Source: Anagrus nilaparvatae (lineage: Eukaryota > Arthropoda > Insecta > Hymenoptera > Mymaridae). From it: DNA of 64,000 nucleotides. This document shows positions 34,298-45,005 of the stretch, one piece after another; position 1 is the stretch's first letter, and each line of letters begins with the position of its first letter. The notes under the pieces were generated by a model, which ran no database searches, was not told the origin of the DNA, and worked only from the letters and a program-made list of their open reading frames with translations. Location: positions 17,378,001-17,442,000 of the forward strand of contig JAKSXM010000040.1 in NCBI GenBank assembly GCA_022575985.1. The letters run 5' to 3'. Both the position numbers and the translations under genes were made by a program.

Positions 34298-36548
34298 GAT
34301 TAGCTGAAACTATTGAAAATTTTGAAGACTCTCAAGAAGCTATTAACACATTTTTACCAATAAACCAATTATCCAGAATAATTCGTGCTTCATGGAACCA
34401 AGCTAGTCCAATATTTTCTTCTGGGTATGCGGGAATACAATGCTGTGCTATGGTACTTGCTAATATTGTAAGAGCTTTAATATTAGCACCAAATCTATGG
34501 AAAACAAATGTGTTAGATATAAATATGATAGAAGGAGACAAATAAGAAATCTTTCAAGATGAAACGAAAATGCATATCTGATCCCTAACAGTTGATATCT
34601 AGTTGTTCGCAGTTTTGATGTTATCAAAGAAAATTTAATAATGTTCAATCGATCATTTAGACTTGAATATTCTGATGATCTATCTATTTTTGGCCGTTTA
34701 AGAGATGAAAGCAATATTGAATATTTAAGTAAACCTCTCGAAACTAGCATTCGTGAATTATTTGAAGATCATTCAGCTGGTATCTTGATAAGTCGGGGTA
34801 AATCCTATGGTCTTTTTCACTATAATAATAAATATTATTTTTCTGATTCTCATTCTTGTGGCCCAAAGGGAGCATCAAGTGCAAATGGAAAGGCATGTTT
34901 AATTCAATGCGATAATAACCATGAATTGCATATAATTTGCAAAAGAGCAACGACATCTAAAGATTTTCAGTATACTATCGATTATATTGATGTTTATGTT
35001 ATTGACGGTATGAACAGTCGAGAAAATTCACAAAACGAAAGCTTAAATACAAATACTACAGAGACATATTCCCTTAGCAAAAGAAGTGAAATTTTGGAAG
35101 ATGAGAATGAAATTTTTAGTAATGCATCTCTTACTCATACAATCAATATTCAAAAAAATTTATATACTGATTTAGAAATGCCATTTAATTTAGTTACGAC
35201 TCCAATTCCAACGTCAAGTACAGCACCGGTTCCTCTTGAATTAAAATTCAAACATCTGTAATGTTAGACATTGACTCAGCTCAACCAGACGTTGAAGAAG
35301 AAATTGAAGTGTCAGATAACATTAATGAAATTGTGCGTAAGACAAAAGATAATATTGTAAATAAAGCCTATGAGCTTAAGGCAGAAGAATTTGCTTGGTT
35401 TTATCTATTTCCATATGGAATTAATGGGTTAAATGAAGAAAGATTAATTAGAATTACACCTCTTGACTATTTTCAGTATTGAATTATGGGTAGTGATATG
35501 CAGTATCAACGCAATGATTACCTTTTTTATGCCTTATCTATGACAGAATATTATAAGGTAAAATCAACTATTTCAGCTTGTGGTAAAAAGGTACAAGGGC
35601 AAGATGGAATGGTAGAAGATTTGCATCTATATATGAAGTATTTAAGAGGTACTTATGCATATTGGAGGAAAGCGCTTAATAAATTAATATCACAAATAAG
35701 ATGCCTTGGACCTCCTACATACTTTTTAACTTTAAGCTGCAATGATTGAAATTGGATTTACATGCGAAAGGCTTTGTTGATTGCTGATGGAAGGCCTGAT
35801 GAAGACCCAAGAACTTTGAGTGTAAATGAAGTGCAAAAACTGATTGAAATGTATCCACTTGTTGTGTGTAGACATTTTATGATATGCGTTAATGCTATCA
35901 TGAAAGTAATTAAAAATAATGAAGAAATCTTTGGTGAAAATGTCAAAGATTTTTGGTGGCGAATTGAATTTCAAAATCGCGGTATTCCTCATTTGCATAT
36001 GGTTGTATGGATAGAAAATTATCCATCATTTGATACGCCAGAAGGTATTGAAAAATTAGATACAGTGTGTTCGTGTAAAATACCTCCGAAAGAAACAGAT
36101 CTAAAGATCATATTATAAATAATATCGTTATGAAATGTCAAATACATCATTATACTGAATCTTGTAAAAAAGGTGATGGATCAGTCATATGCAGATTTTG
36201 CTTTCAACGTTCTGAATGTGCTGAAACCCATATGGTAGCACATTCTTCAAATGAATTTTTGCGCAACGGTGGACAAATTTGTATATTAAAACGTAGCAAA
36301 CACGAAACTATTGTCAATAATTACAATCCAATTTTACTCAGTGTATGGAAAGGAAATATGGACATCCAACCATGGAGCCTAATGAATCTATTGCTTACAA
36401 CATAGCAAAATATATTTCAAAATTTGAACCTACTAAACTAAATGTTGGTATTGCTCAAGCTATTCACCAAATACGACAAGAAGAGACAGAAATTAGTTAT
36501 ACTCCCTGGCTCAGAGAGTTATTTCAGAGAGTTAACTCCCTAAAATAG
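34298..36548 (+). pseudogene. Helitron Rep protein, with possible N-terminal Cys-peptidase domain, fragmented
   Basis: Remnant of a rolling-circle transposon protein spread over several frames. 34298-34546 and 34641-35261: a domain with SSGYAGIQCCAMVLANI and HYNNKYYFSDSHSCGPKGAS, whose Cys and Asp-x-His contexts resemble C76/OTU-type cysteine peptidases (tentative). 35261-35749: the Helitron N-terminal domain, through PPTYFLTLSCND. 35762-36118: continuation with the HUH nuclease motif in RIEFQNRGIPHLHMVVW. 36130-36548: a Cys-rich segment (CRFCFQRSEC), then VNNYNPILLSVWKGNMDIQ and, in the next frame, NESIAYNIAKYISKFEP, which carries the paired tyrosines of the Y2 active site. The PIF1-like helicase is absent: the frame is cut by the foldback element at about 36500. 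Stops at 35480, 35747 and 36116 and several frameshifts show that it is inactive. Confidence 0.85.
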
Positions 36549-37795
36549 GGAGTTAACCACCTAAAACAGAGAGTTAACTCCCTGAAATTTCTCTCATCTT
36601 CACGAATACCTTCGGGATGAAAATAGACCGTACGAGGGAAAACTGATATCCTGGAGACGTAAATTTTAATTTTTCATCCAAAACAATTTTCCAATTTTCC
36701 AATTTTCCAATATGGCGGACCAGAAAAAATAAAAATAAAAACTTTCTACATTACCTGGGGGTTTTCGGGGTCGAGAAAAACTTTTTTATGAATGAAAATT
36801 TTGTTTTTTTGCCCCAACAGATTTTTTAATTTTCCAAAATGGCGGACCAGAAAAAATCAAAATAAAAATTTTCTACATTACCTAGGGGTTTTCAGGGCCG
36901 AGAAAACCGTTTTTATGAATGAAAATTTTAATTTTTTTGCTCCAACATATTTTCCAATTTTCCAAGATGGCGGACCAGAAAAAATCAAAATAAAGACTTT
37001 CTACATTACCTAGGGGTTTTCGGGGCCGAGGAGAACCGATTTTATGAAAGAAAATTTTTATTTTTTTGTCCCAACATATTTTCCAATTTTGGAATATGGC
37101 AGACCCTAGGTAATGAAGAAAGTCTTTATATTTATTTTTTCTGGTACGCCATCTTGGAAAATTGGAAAATATGTTGGGGCAAAAAAATTAAAATTTTCAT
37201 TCATAAAAACGGTTTTCTCGGCTCCAAAAACCCCTAGGTAATGTAGAAAGTCTTTATTTTTATTTTTTCTGGTCCGCCATCTTGGAAAATTGGAAAATAA
37301 GTTGGGGCAAAAAAATAAAAATTTTCATTAATTAAAACGGTTTTCTCGGCCCCGAAAACCCCTAGGTAATGTAGAAAGTCTTTATTTTTATTTTTTCTGG
37401 TCCGCCATCTTGGAAAATTAGAAAATAAGTTAGGGCAAAAAATAAAAATTTTCATTCATTAAAACGGTTTTCTCGGCCCCGAAAACCCCCAGGTAATGTA
37501 GAAAGTTTTTATTTTTATTTTTTCTGGTCCGCCATATTGGACAATTGAAAAATTGGAAAATTGTTTTGGATGAAACATTAAAATTTACGCCTCTAGGATA
37601 TCAGTTTTCCCTCGTATAGTCCATTTTCATCCCGAATGTATTCGAGGAGATGACAGAAATTTCAGGGAGTTAACTCCCTAAATCAGGGAGTTAACTCTCT
37701 AAATCAGGGAGTTAACTCTCTGTTTTAGGTGGTTAACTCCCTGTTTTAGGGAGTTAGCTCCCTGAAATAACTCTCTGAGCCAGGGAGTATAACTA
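36497..37795. mobile_element. Large foldback element, 4+4 units of 128 bp, TA-flanked
   Basis: A 1.3-kb palindrome inserted in the Helitron frame. Outer ends: TAGTTATACTCCCTGGCTCA on the left and its complement on the right, compatible with a TA duplication. Subterminal parts carry several GGGAGTTAACTCCC palindromes. The arms consist of units of about 128 bp, each with CCAAGATGGCGGACC or a variant (36714, 36841, 36969, 37095 on plus; 37143, 37272, 37401, 37528 inverted). The centre is near 37115. It has no coding capacity: open frames within it are translations of the repeat. Confidence 0.85.
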
Positions 37796-38860
37796 CGTGG
37801 TTATTTTTGTTAGAGAGAAATAGGTTTTCAATGTAAAATTTTATGAGGATTTCAAATTTTCAGTCAAATTTTCCCCTTTCTGGATCGAATCGCGGGAAAA
37901 TTTATATTTATGTCCCAAAATTGGGAAACTTTAAGGTAAAATAGCCAGAAAGTTTCCTGCTAAACAAATTTTTTTTTTTGAAATTCTTCCAAACGAGCAT
38001 ATATCTCATAGAAAAAAATATCCCGAGGGTAATTTTTGTTATAAGAAAGTAATGCTGATTTCAGTAAGTTTACCATACTTTTTTCCATTTTGACTTGCTA
38101 GTTATTTTGCTAATTTCCCGCTAAGTCACGTGACCAAATTAAAATCTGACTAAAAATTTGTAATTTAACAGGCAATTTTACAAAGGTATAGTAATTTTGG
38201 TGTCTTTTGAATGAAACATCTCAATTTGACAAATTAAAATTGCTCATTAAAATTTATTAAAAATGAAAATTTTAAGAAGTATTTTATTTCAAACTGAAAT
38301 AAAAATAACTAAAAAGTCAAAATTAAAGAAAGTTCACTAAAATCAGCATTATTCTCTTATAACATTATGATATATATGCACTTTTGGAAAAATTTCAGAA
38401 AAAAAAAATTTTTCTGGGCAGTAGTCACGAAAATTCAATTTCCTGGCCGCTGCGCGACTAAAGAAATCGAATTCGAAAACCTCAGAATATTTCCCCTTAA
38501 TATCGATTAGAGTCATGAATTCGAATTTCAGCCAAAGAATTCAAAAAATGCCCATTTACAGCTGTTCCGAAATTTTTTTTTGCAAAACTGAGTGGACATT
38601 TTGGCCAAAACTCTTTTTTTTTCCTATTCTTAAAATGTTTATCAAAAAGTTTTAAAAAAATTTTAAAGGACTTAAAAAATGCATAACCTCGCGTTAGATT
38701 TTGTGCTTTTTATCTATGGGATTCTTTTTTTCGTGTTTTTTAAAGAACTACATTTCCAGGATATCAATTTTTCCTAGGAGGGTTCATTTCCAGTTTTTAA
38801 ATTTTTCGTTTTCATTCCCCAGTGTAGTAAAAAATTCATGTTTTCTGTTTTTAAAATTTT
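37796..38860. other. AT-rich stretch without gene
   Basis: No coding region or continuation of the Helitron helicase found to the right of the foldback element. Repetitive phrases about attachment to the following repeat begin near 38720. Confidence 0.4.
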
Positions 38861-40110
38861 CTAGTCAGCCATCTTGGGAAAATTGGAAAATGTATAAAAT
38901 AACAAATAAATCTTATTTTCCTCAAAAAATTTTTTAAAGTCCGCCATCTTGGAAAAATGAGGAAATTTTTAAGGTAATAGAAAAATATTGTTTTCACCTA
39001 AAATTCATTTTTCGTCACTAATACATTCCCCAGTGTAGTAAAAAATTCATTTTTTCTGTTTTTTAAAATTTTCTAGTCCGCCATCTTGGGAAAATTGGAA
39101 AATGTATAAAATAACCAATAAGTCTTATTTTCCTCCAAAAATTCATTTTTAGTGACTATTAAAACCCCCGGTGCAATCATTAATTCAATTTTCTTGTTTT
39201 TAATCTTTTTGGTCCACCATCTTGGAAAATTGGAAAATTATTAATTTAATCGGGAAATGTAATAATTTTCTTCAAACTTTTACTGACCCTAAAGATCCTA
39301 CGCTGAAATGAGAAATGCGTATTTTCTTTTTAATCGTATTTTATATTGAATCTTAAACTTGAATTGTGTTTTATTGTATTGTGTTCTATTGTAAAATTTT
39401 GAATTGTGTTCAATTATTTCTTTGCATCAGGGCAAACAAGGCATGCAAAGTAAAAAGCAATATTTTCCCCATTGTTATAAAATCTTTAAAGAAATTTATT
39501 TCAAGTTTAAAATACATAGATGATAAATTTAATGATAAATTTAAATAAATCATTGATTAAAATTTGCTTTAAAAAAAGAAGGGTTTGTCATAATTTTAAG
39601 ATAATAGGTACCATGTTAACATCAAAAAATAAAAAAATTTAATTTAAATGAATGATAAAAAATTTTGCAATATGAGTAAAAATTGTTCATTCAAAAATTT
39701 TTTACCATTAAGTTTTCACTGATGAAAATTTGTTTTTGCAGACTCCAAAAACATTTACGACCAAAGGATTTTCAGATCTTTTAAATTTTAAAAAATTCTG
39801 TCCGCCATCTTGGAAAAACTAAAAAATTTTCCAACGATATTATTATATAATTATTATTACGCTTTTAGTAACTATAAACTATAAAACTAATTAGCATTGA
39901 AAATTCATTTTTAGGCATTTTTTTAGTGTATACTTGGTCCTCCATCTTAGAAAATGGAAAATATTTTGGGGCCTACGAACAAGAGGTTTTCCATTTAATA
40001 TTCAATTTTATTGAACCCAAAATATAATTTCTAATACAAATACCATTTATTTTCGGATAAATTTTTAATTTACAACCGCCATTTTGAAAAAATTAATAAA
40101 TTTTCTGGGT
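38720..40110. repeat. Degenerate tandem repeat, period about 137 bp
   Basis: Variants of CCGCCATCTTGGAAAATTGG occur at about 38877, 38941, 39078, 39214, 39801, 39939 and 40076. Most intervals are 136-138 bp, and the 587-bp gap is slightly over four periods. The same core is found in the foldback element at 36497-37795, so the two repeats are related. No genes. Confidence 0.65.
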
Positions 40111-40194
40111 GTGAAAAGTATCATCTAAAGATAATTTTTGTTCATCTCGAAAACTTCTAGATACGGAAAATTAATATAATTCGGTTGATAAACA

Positions 40195-40332
40195 TCAAAA
40201 CCGTTAAAAATTGTTAAAAATGAAGTTACTGTTAAAAACCGTTGAAATTCAACGGTTTTTGACAGTAAATTCTACATCGAAATTCGACCGTTGAATATCA
40301 GAGCATTTTCAACGGTTTTTAACAGTTTTGTT
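40195..40332. repeat. Nested small inverted repeats (AACGGTTTTT motif)
   Basis: AAAAACCGTTGAA / TTCAACGGTTTTT forms an exact hairpin at about 40234-40260. Further copies of ACCGTTAAAA and CAACGGTTTTTAACAG lie on both sides. Confidence 0.55.
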
Positions 40333-40346
40333 CCGTGAGGGCATTA

Positions 40347-40677
40347 GTCCTGTCGCCAGCAATGCTATTTAATATCATAAAATAGCATAAAAGTTCCATG
40401 GAAAAAAAATGGGTGGTATTTATGTTTTTTGACCCGCTGAACACGAATCCGGGGTCCGTTTTGCGAATTTCGTGGTCAATTTTTTGTTATCAAGAAATTA
40501 TTGAAAAATTGGCCAATAATTTGTTAATAAAAAAAAATTGACCACAAATTTTGCAAAATAGACCTCGGATTCGTGTTTAGCGGGTCAAAAAACATAAATA
40601 CCACCCATTTTTTTCCATGGAACTTTTATGCTATTTTAGAATTTTATGGCATTAAATAGCATTGCTGGCGACAGGAC
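40347..40677. mobile_element. 331-bp MITE with long TIRs and TA duplication
   Basis: Ends GTCCTGTCGCCAGCAATGCT and AGCATTGCTGGCGACAGGAC are inverted copies. Similarity continues inward for well over 100 bp on each side (for example CCATGGAA, GGGTGGTATTTATG, TTTTTTGACCCGC). TA lies directly outside both ends (40345-40346 and 40678-40679). It is non-coding and probably a nonautonomous Tc1/mariner-type element. Confidence 0.85.
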
Positions 40678-40679
40678 TA

Positions 40680-41281
40680 CATTTACTATCAATTCATTAT
40701 TTATAAGAATTTGCTGGTCTATATTGATTCCCCTGAATCAATTGAAAAATAAAGGAACAAAAAGTGGATTACAACAATTTTGGGTCCTAAGTCTTCCTCG
40801 ATTTTTATAATTACAATATTTTGTGGTTATAACAATTTTGTATTAATAAAATGCACATATTATAATTTATTTAGTGCATACATTGAGTTATACAATATTC
40901 ATAGTTAGAAAACAACAATTTGATGTAGCTTTAAATAAAATTTTGTAAATTTCATTATTTGTATAATAGTGCAATGTTGAGTGAATATAATGCAAACAAA
41001 TTCTTAAGGCTAAATGATTACTTAATACATCTAAATTTGGTTAAATTTTAATAGAGTTTTAGAATAATAATTCATAAGTATAACAAAAAACTTAAATATA
41101 ATTGATAACATGTATTGAATGAATTTAAATTTTATTATAATTGATATATTTCTAATTGTTATGATGATCTGTTAAACATTTGATGTTTGGATCTGAAAAT
41201 GCTTAGCACGGTGAATTGGGTTATGAATCATTCTTGTAGTCGGGTGAGAAGCAGCAGAAGCGGGTATTAGGATGATGGGTC
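40680..41281. other. AT-rich 3' flank of the envelope gene
   Basis: No gene. If the envelope gene belonged to a retroelement, its polypurine tract and 3' LTR should start here on the minus strand; I could not recognise either. Confidence 0.4.
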
Positions 41282-43082
41282 TCAATGCAGGTGGTTTATC
41301 TTCATCCCAACTGTCTCTTTATTGGCAGGTTTATATGTTGCACGCCCTTGTTGTTTTTCTTTCCATTCTGTAATCAAATCGAAAAATTTTTTGTCTCTGA
41401 AAATAACAAATTTTAATCCGATTAGTAACCCAATAATAGTTATTAGTGAGAACAAGATTGTAATCATATATATAATAAAATTTGAACTTCTAGGGATAGC
41501 TGTCCTTAGTTCTTTGTATTTTTCTATTAACTTGGCTTTTTCCATAATTAGTTGTAAATCTTTTTCATTTTGTAGGTTGCTGGACTCAAAATAACCTTTA
41601 TTTTTGGTAAATTCGTCTCTTAAAATTGCATTAATATCAATCTTTGTTTCTTTAAAAGTTTCTTTAAGTATTTGGGTTAAATTTAGATATACTTCTGGGA
41701 ACACATTCGTCTCTAAAACTATTTCTATTGTTTGATAGGTTCTAAATTTAGCTAGTTGTGTTGTAGCTTTACATTGATCTTTAAGTCTAATTATACCCAT
41801 TGTTGGTAGGTCTATAGTTATGTCTCTCTCTTGGTTGCATTCTACGGTAATTTTATCATTCTTTGCGTTGGGAAAAGCATATGTGTTTTTCTCGTCCAGC
41901 TTAATAAAATACGTCTCATGTAAGTTTTTAATCTTTATATTACACTCGTGGGAGTTAAAATTCAAGTTACATAGAATTTTTATTTCACATCTGGAATTAT
42001 TTGTTACCTGTAAAAGAGGAGGGAAATTGGAACATATTCTGGTGTCGTTTACAATTTTGCATTGATGTACTTTTTCTGTAGAAGGTGCTAAATACGTTCT
42101 ATAATCTTGGCTTATTGCAATATATTCATTTTCTGGTAGAATATAAGCGCTTACTGATTCATTATGTATTAGGTTTAATGTTGGAAAAGGGATTATTCGG
42201 TATAAAATCATTTCATTAAAGTCAATTAATGGAACATCTCTTATATAAAGAAGGTAATTATTTTTATAGCAAATCTTTATATCCAAAATATTTGCAATAT
42301 TATTTAACGAATCATTGTTTACATCTAAAGGAAATATCGCATTAAGTTTTGTTAGCCGAAATGTATTTATAGCGTTTCTCCATTGATCATTGTTAAAGAA
42401 AGTTGGGTAAAGGACTCCAAGCTTTCCTAGTGCGACTGCGTGATTTAAAATATTGACATCTGTTTGGAATTCAAAAACAGCTTCACGTAACTGATTCATC
42501 ATAACTCCAAGGTTTACATCTTTTCGAATTTCATCTTCTTCCAGATTTATCTCTTTTAGTCCTCATTCCAATACATCTCCATATCTACTTATATTTGATA
42601 TTTGGTTATGCACAATCTGGGTAAAGTTTTTCATGAGCTCAGCAACTGATAGGCTGTGATTATATGTATATTGGTTCATGTTTTCTAGTATTCTTTTGTC
42701 CTTTTGCGTTAGAACACCGAAAAGTGCACGAGCAATGTTTCCAATTATAGTTAAGGGAGCTGATGATCTTTTATTCCTCGTTTTCCTGAGTAGGGTTAAA
42801 GTTTTTTCTAGTACTTTATCGATGTGCATAAATTTTGTTTCTTCATGAATTAAATCTCCGTATAAAATGCATTTTTCAGGGCATACTTTTCTTAATTTCA
42901 GTAACCAATTATTTATTAATTCTTTAGTGTTCAAAAGTTCCGTCATATCTATTTTGTTTATTAATTTCCATGTAGAATCCGTTGTATAAAAATAACCTAA
43001 TTTTTCATCAATGAAACCTGGAGAAGATGTAATTGGTTGAATCGATACTCCCAAATCTGCATTAATTTGGTTGGTAAAGAGT
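41282..43082 (-). pseudogene. env: Endogenous envelope gene, baculovirus-F/errantivirus type, one in-frame stop
   Basis: Minus-strand frame of about 600 codons, open from a 3' splice acceptor (TTGTTGCAG, exon starting at 43082) to the stop at 41282. The only break is TGA at 42563-42565. Visible features: a basic cleavage motif of the R-x-K-R type near 42768-42780, followed by a hydrophobic, Gly/Ala-containing segment that fits a fusion peptide; a Cys-containing ectodomain with several N-x-S/T sites; a charged coiled-coil-like stretch; and one C-terminal membrane anchor of about 23 residues before a cytoplasmic tail of about 40. This is the layout of the F-type fusion proteins shared by baculoviruses and gypsy-like errantiviruses. 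The signal peptide would be in an upstream exon, consistent with the spliced env mRNA of errantiviruses. No gag or pol of the same orientation lies alongside. Confidence 0.8.
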
Positions 43083-43590
43083 CTGCAACAATATTTTTAA
43101 AGATTTATTGAGCGTAAGTTTCTAATATTTGACAATATCTCTTAGCATTTAGAATTGTTTAGTCAATTGTATAATATTTATTTTTGAAAAAAAATATAGT
43201 TGTTTTTTATGAAATAATAATATAGGATGTATAAGCGTTTTCGAATTATTATTGATTTTTCTCTCTTTGAAATCTATTTTTACATTTGAAAATTATACAG
43301 GTAGATTTTAATGTTTAATAGAATTTAATATTTTAATCATTTAAATTTAGTATTTAATTTTTATATTATTAGTTTTATAATTTCTATTATTATTGACAGT
43401 CATATTTTTACAATAATATTAATTTTATTAGTTTACTATTTTTCTACGTATGTACTATATATTTTTTAGAAAAATGTTCCCTTAATAGGTAATATTTTAA
43501 ATTTTTCTCTATATATTTCAATGTAAAACTCGTCTTCTTTTTCTTCCTCCAGAAGTTTTTTACTTAAAAACTTATTCCACATAGATTTTT
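43083..43590. other. AT-rich stretch upstream of env, probably intronic
   Basis: No coding region. It precedes the env acceptor on the minus strand and could be the intron that links env to an upstream leader exon. Confidence 0.35.
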
Positions 43591-43965
43591 TTACTTCATA
43601 ATATTTCGTTTCTTCTCAGAATGCTTGTCATATTTTTGAATTATAATTTTATTATCAATTTCTGGTTTCTTTCTCTCAATCATAAGTTTCATGAATTTAT
43701 CTTGAATAACAATATCAAATCTATCAAATATATTAACATCTCCTATATTTTTAGATGTATAAATGTGTATAGTTAGGTTATCGTATGAAACTGGTGATAA
43801 CTTGCTTGGATAAAAACATACATTGTCATAAAATTCAAATATACCAGAGTGTCCAATATGAAAATTAGTCCTGTTTATAATATTGTTATGTTGTACATAG
43901 ACATTTACTTTCTCTCCTGGAGCATAATTTATAAGAATAGGCATTGTATATCCAATTTTTTCCAA
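43591..43965 (-). CDS. Hypothetical protein upstream of env
   Basis: A 124-codon ORF from an ATG (43963-43965), same strand as env and about 500 bp upstream. Its composition is protein-like rather than low-complexity, with alternating hydrophobic/polar strands (PGEKVNVYVQHNNIINRTNF, YDNLTIHIYTSKNIGDVNIF) and a basic tail. No signal peptide, membrane segment or family is recognised. It could be an independent gene, an exon, or an accessory ORF of the element that delivered env; the sequence does not decide. Confidence 0.45.
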   Translation of the reverse strand: MEKIGYTMPILINYAPGEKVNVYVQHNNIINRTNFHIGHSGIFEFYDNVCFYPSKLSPVSYDNLTIHIYTSKNIGDVNIFDRFDIVIQDKFMKLMIERKKPEIDNKIIIQKYDKHSEKKRNIMK

Positions 43966-44385
43966 TTTTGATCAGAAGTTGGTAATCGTTGTAGCTCGTG
44001 AAAAAAATACGAAAAATTCTTTTTATTAATCGTGGGACATAAAATCTGTTTTAAGTTTTTTTTTTAGTATTATTTTTAGTTTAAAGCTATTACTGTATAA
44101 CTAATAAAATATGTTGTGTTTAATTCATATGAATATTATGTTAATTTAGCTCGTTTAATTGAAGAAATGTAAAATCTTTATGAAAATACATATTTTTATT
44201 TGTTTTAGGAAATTTTCCGTAAAATACCTATAATTAATGCTCCGTGATTATCTTTTTATTTTTACCAAATGTTTCCTTATCAAAAAAAAAATTGTGAAAT
44301 TTTTCATTTTTTAGCTGTTGGCTTTCAAAAGAATAATCTTACAAATTTTTCAGGATTTTTTTTTTTAAATATTCGATAATTAGAA
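43966..44385. other. AT-rich stretch without gene
   Basis: Nothing recognisable besides A/T runs. Confidence 0.35.
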
Positions 44386-45005
44386 TATTAAGTTTATGCG
44401 GAGTTTTATTGCAAAAAAGTGCCATATTTAAAGTTTTACAGTAGTTTCGATTACAAAAAATTAGAATTTTAAGTTTTCCGAGAGTTTCTATCATAAAATT
44501 GAATATTTAAAGTTTTACGGGAGTTTTTACTACAAAAATTGAAATTTTTAAATTTTTCGATAGTTTTTATTACAAAAATGTCATATTTTAATTTTTCCCA
44601 GCATTATTTTTGAAAAAATATACTTCTTTAAATATTACTGGCCTTCTTTTTCATAAAATATACTATTTTAAGTATTATGCACCTAATTTTTCATACAATA
44701 TACAAATTTAATTATTTTATTTTTTATTATAAAACATATTATTTTAATTATTCCAGGTATTTTCTATCATAAATTATACTATTTTACTTATTTTGGACAT
44801 TACCTGTCATCAAATATACTATTTTAATCATTTCGGGTATTTTCTATAATAAATTATACTATTTTACTTATTTTAGTCATTACTTGTCATAAAATATACA
44901 TTTCGGGTATTTTCTATCATAAATTATACTATTTCACTTATTTTAGTCATTAATTGTCATAAAATATACTATTTTAATCATTTTGGGTATTTTCTATCAT
45001 AAATT
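44386..45005. repeat. Degenerate short-period tandem repeat (about 45-60 bp units)
   Basis: Left half: units of the type AGTTTT(A/T)C..GAGTTT..TACAAAAATT(G/A)(G/A)AA, period about 60. Right half: units such as TTTTCTATCATAAATTATAC followed by TATTTTACTTATTTT(G/A)G.CATTA, period about 47 and alternating between two subtypes. At least ten units in total. Confidence 0.6.

Noticed and set aside
36792..37455. Paired 73-codon proteins on opposite strands
   Set aside because: They are translations of the 128-bp units of the foldback element and mirror each other because the DNA is palindromic.
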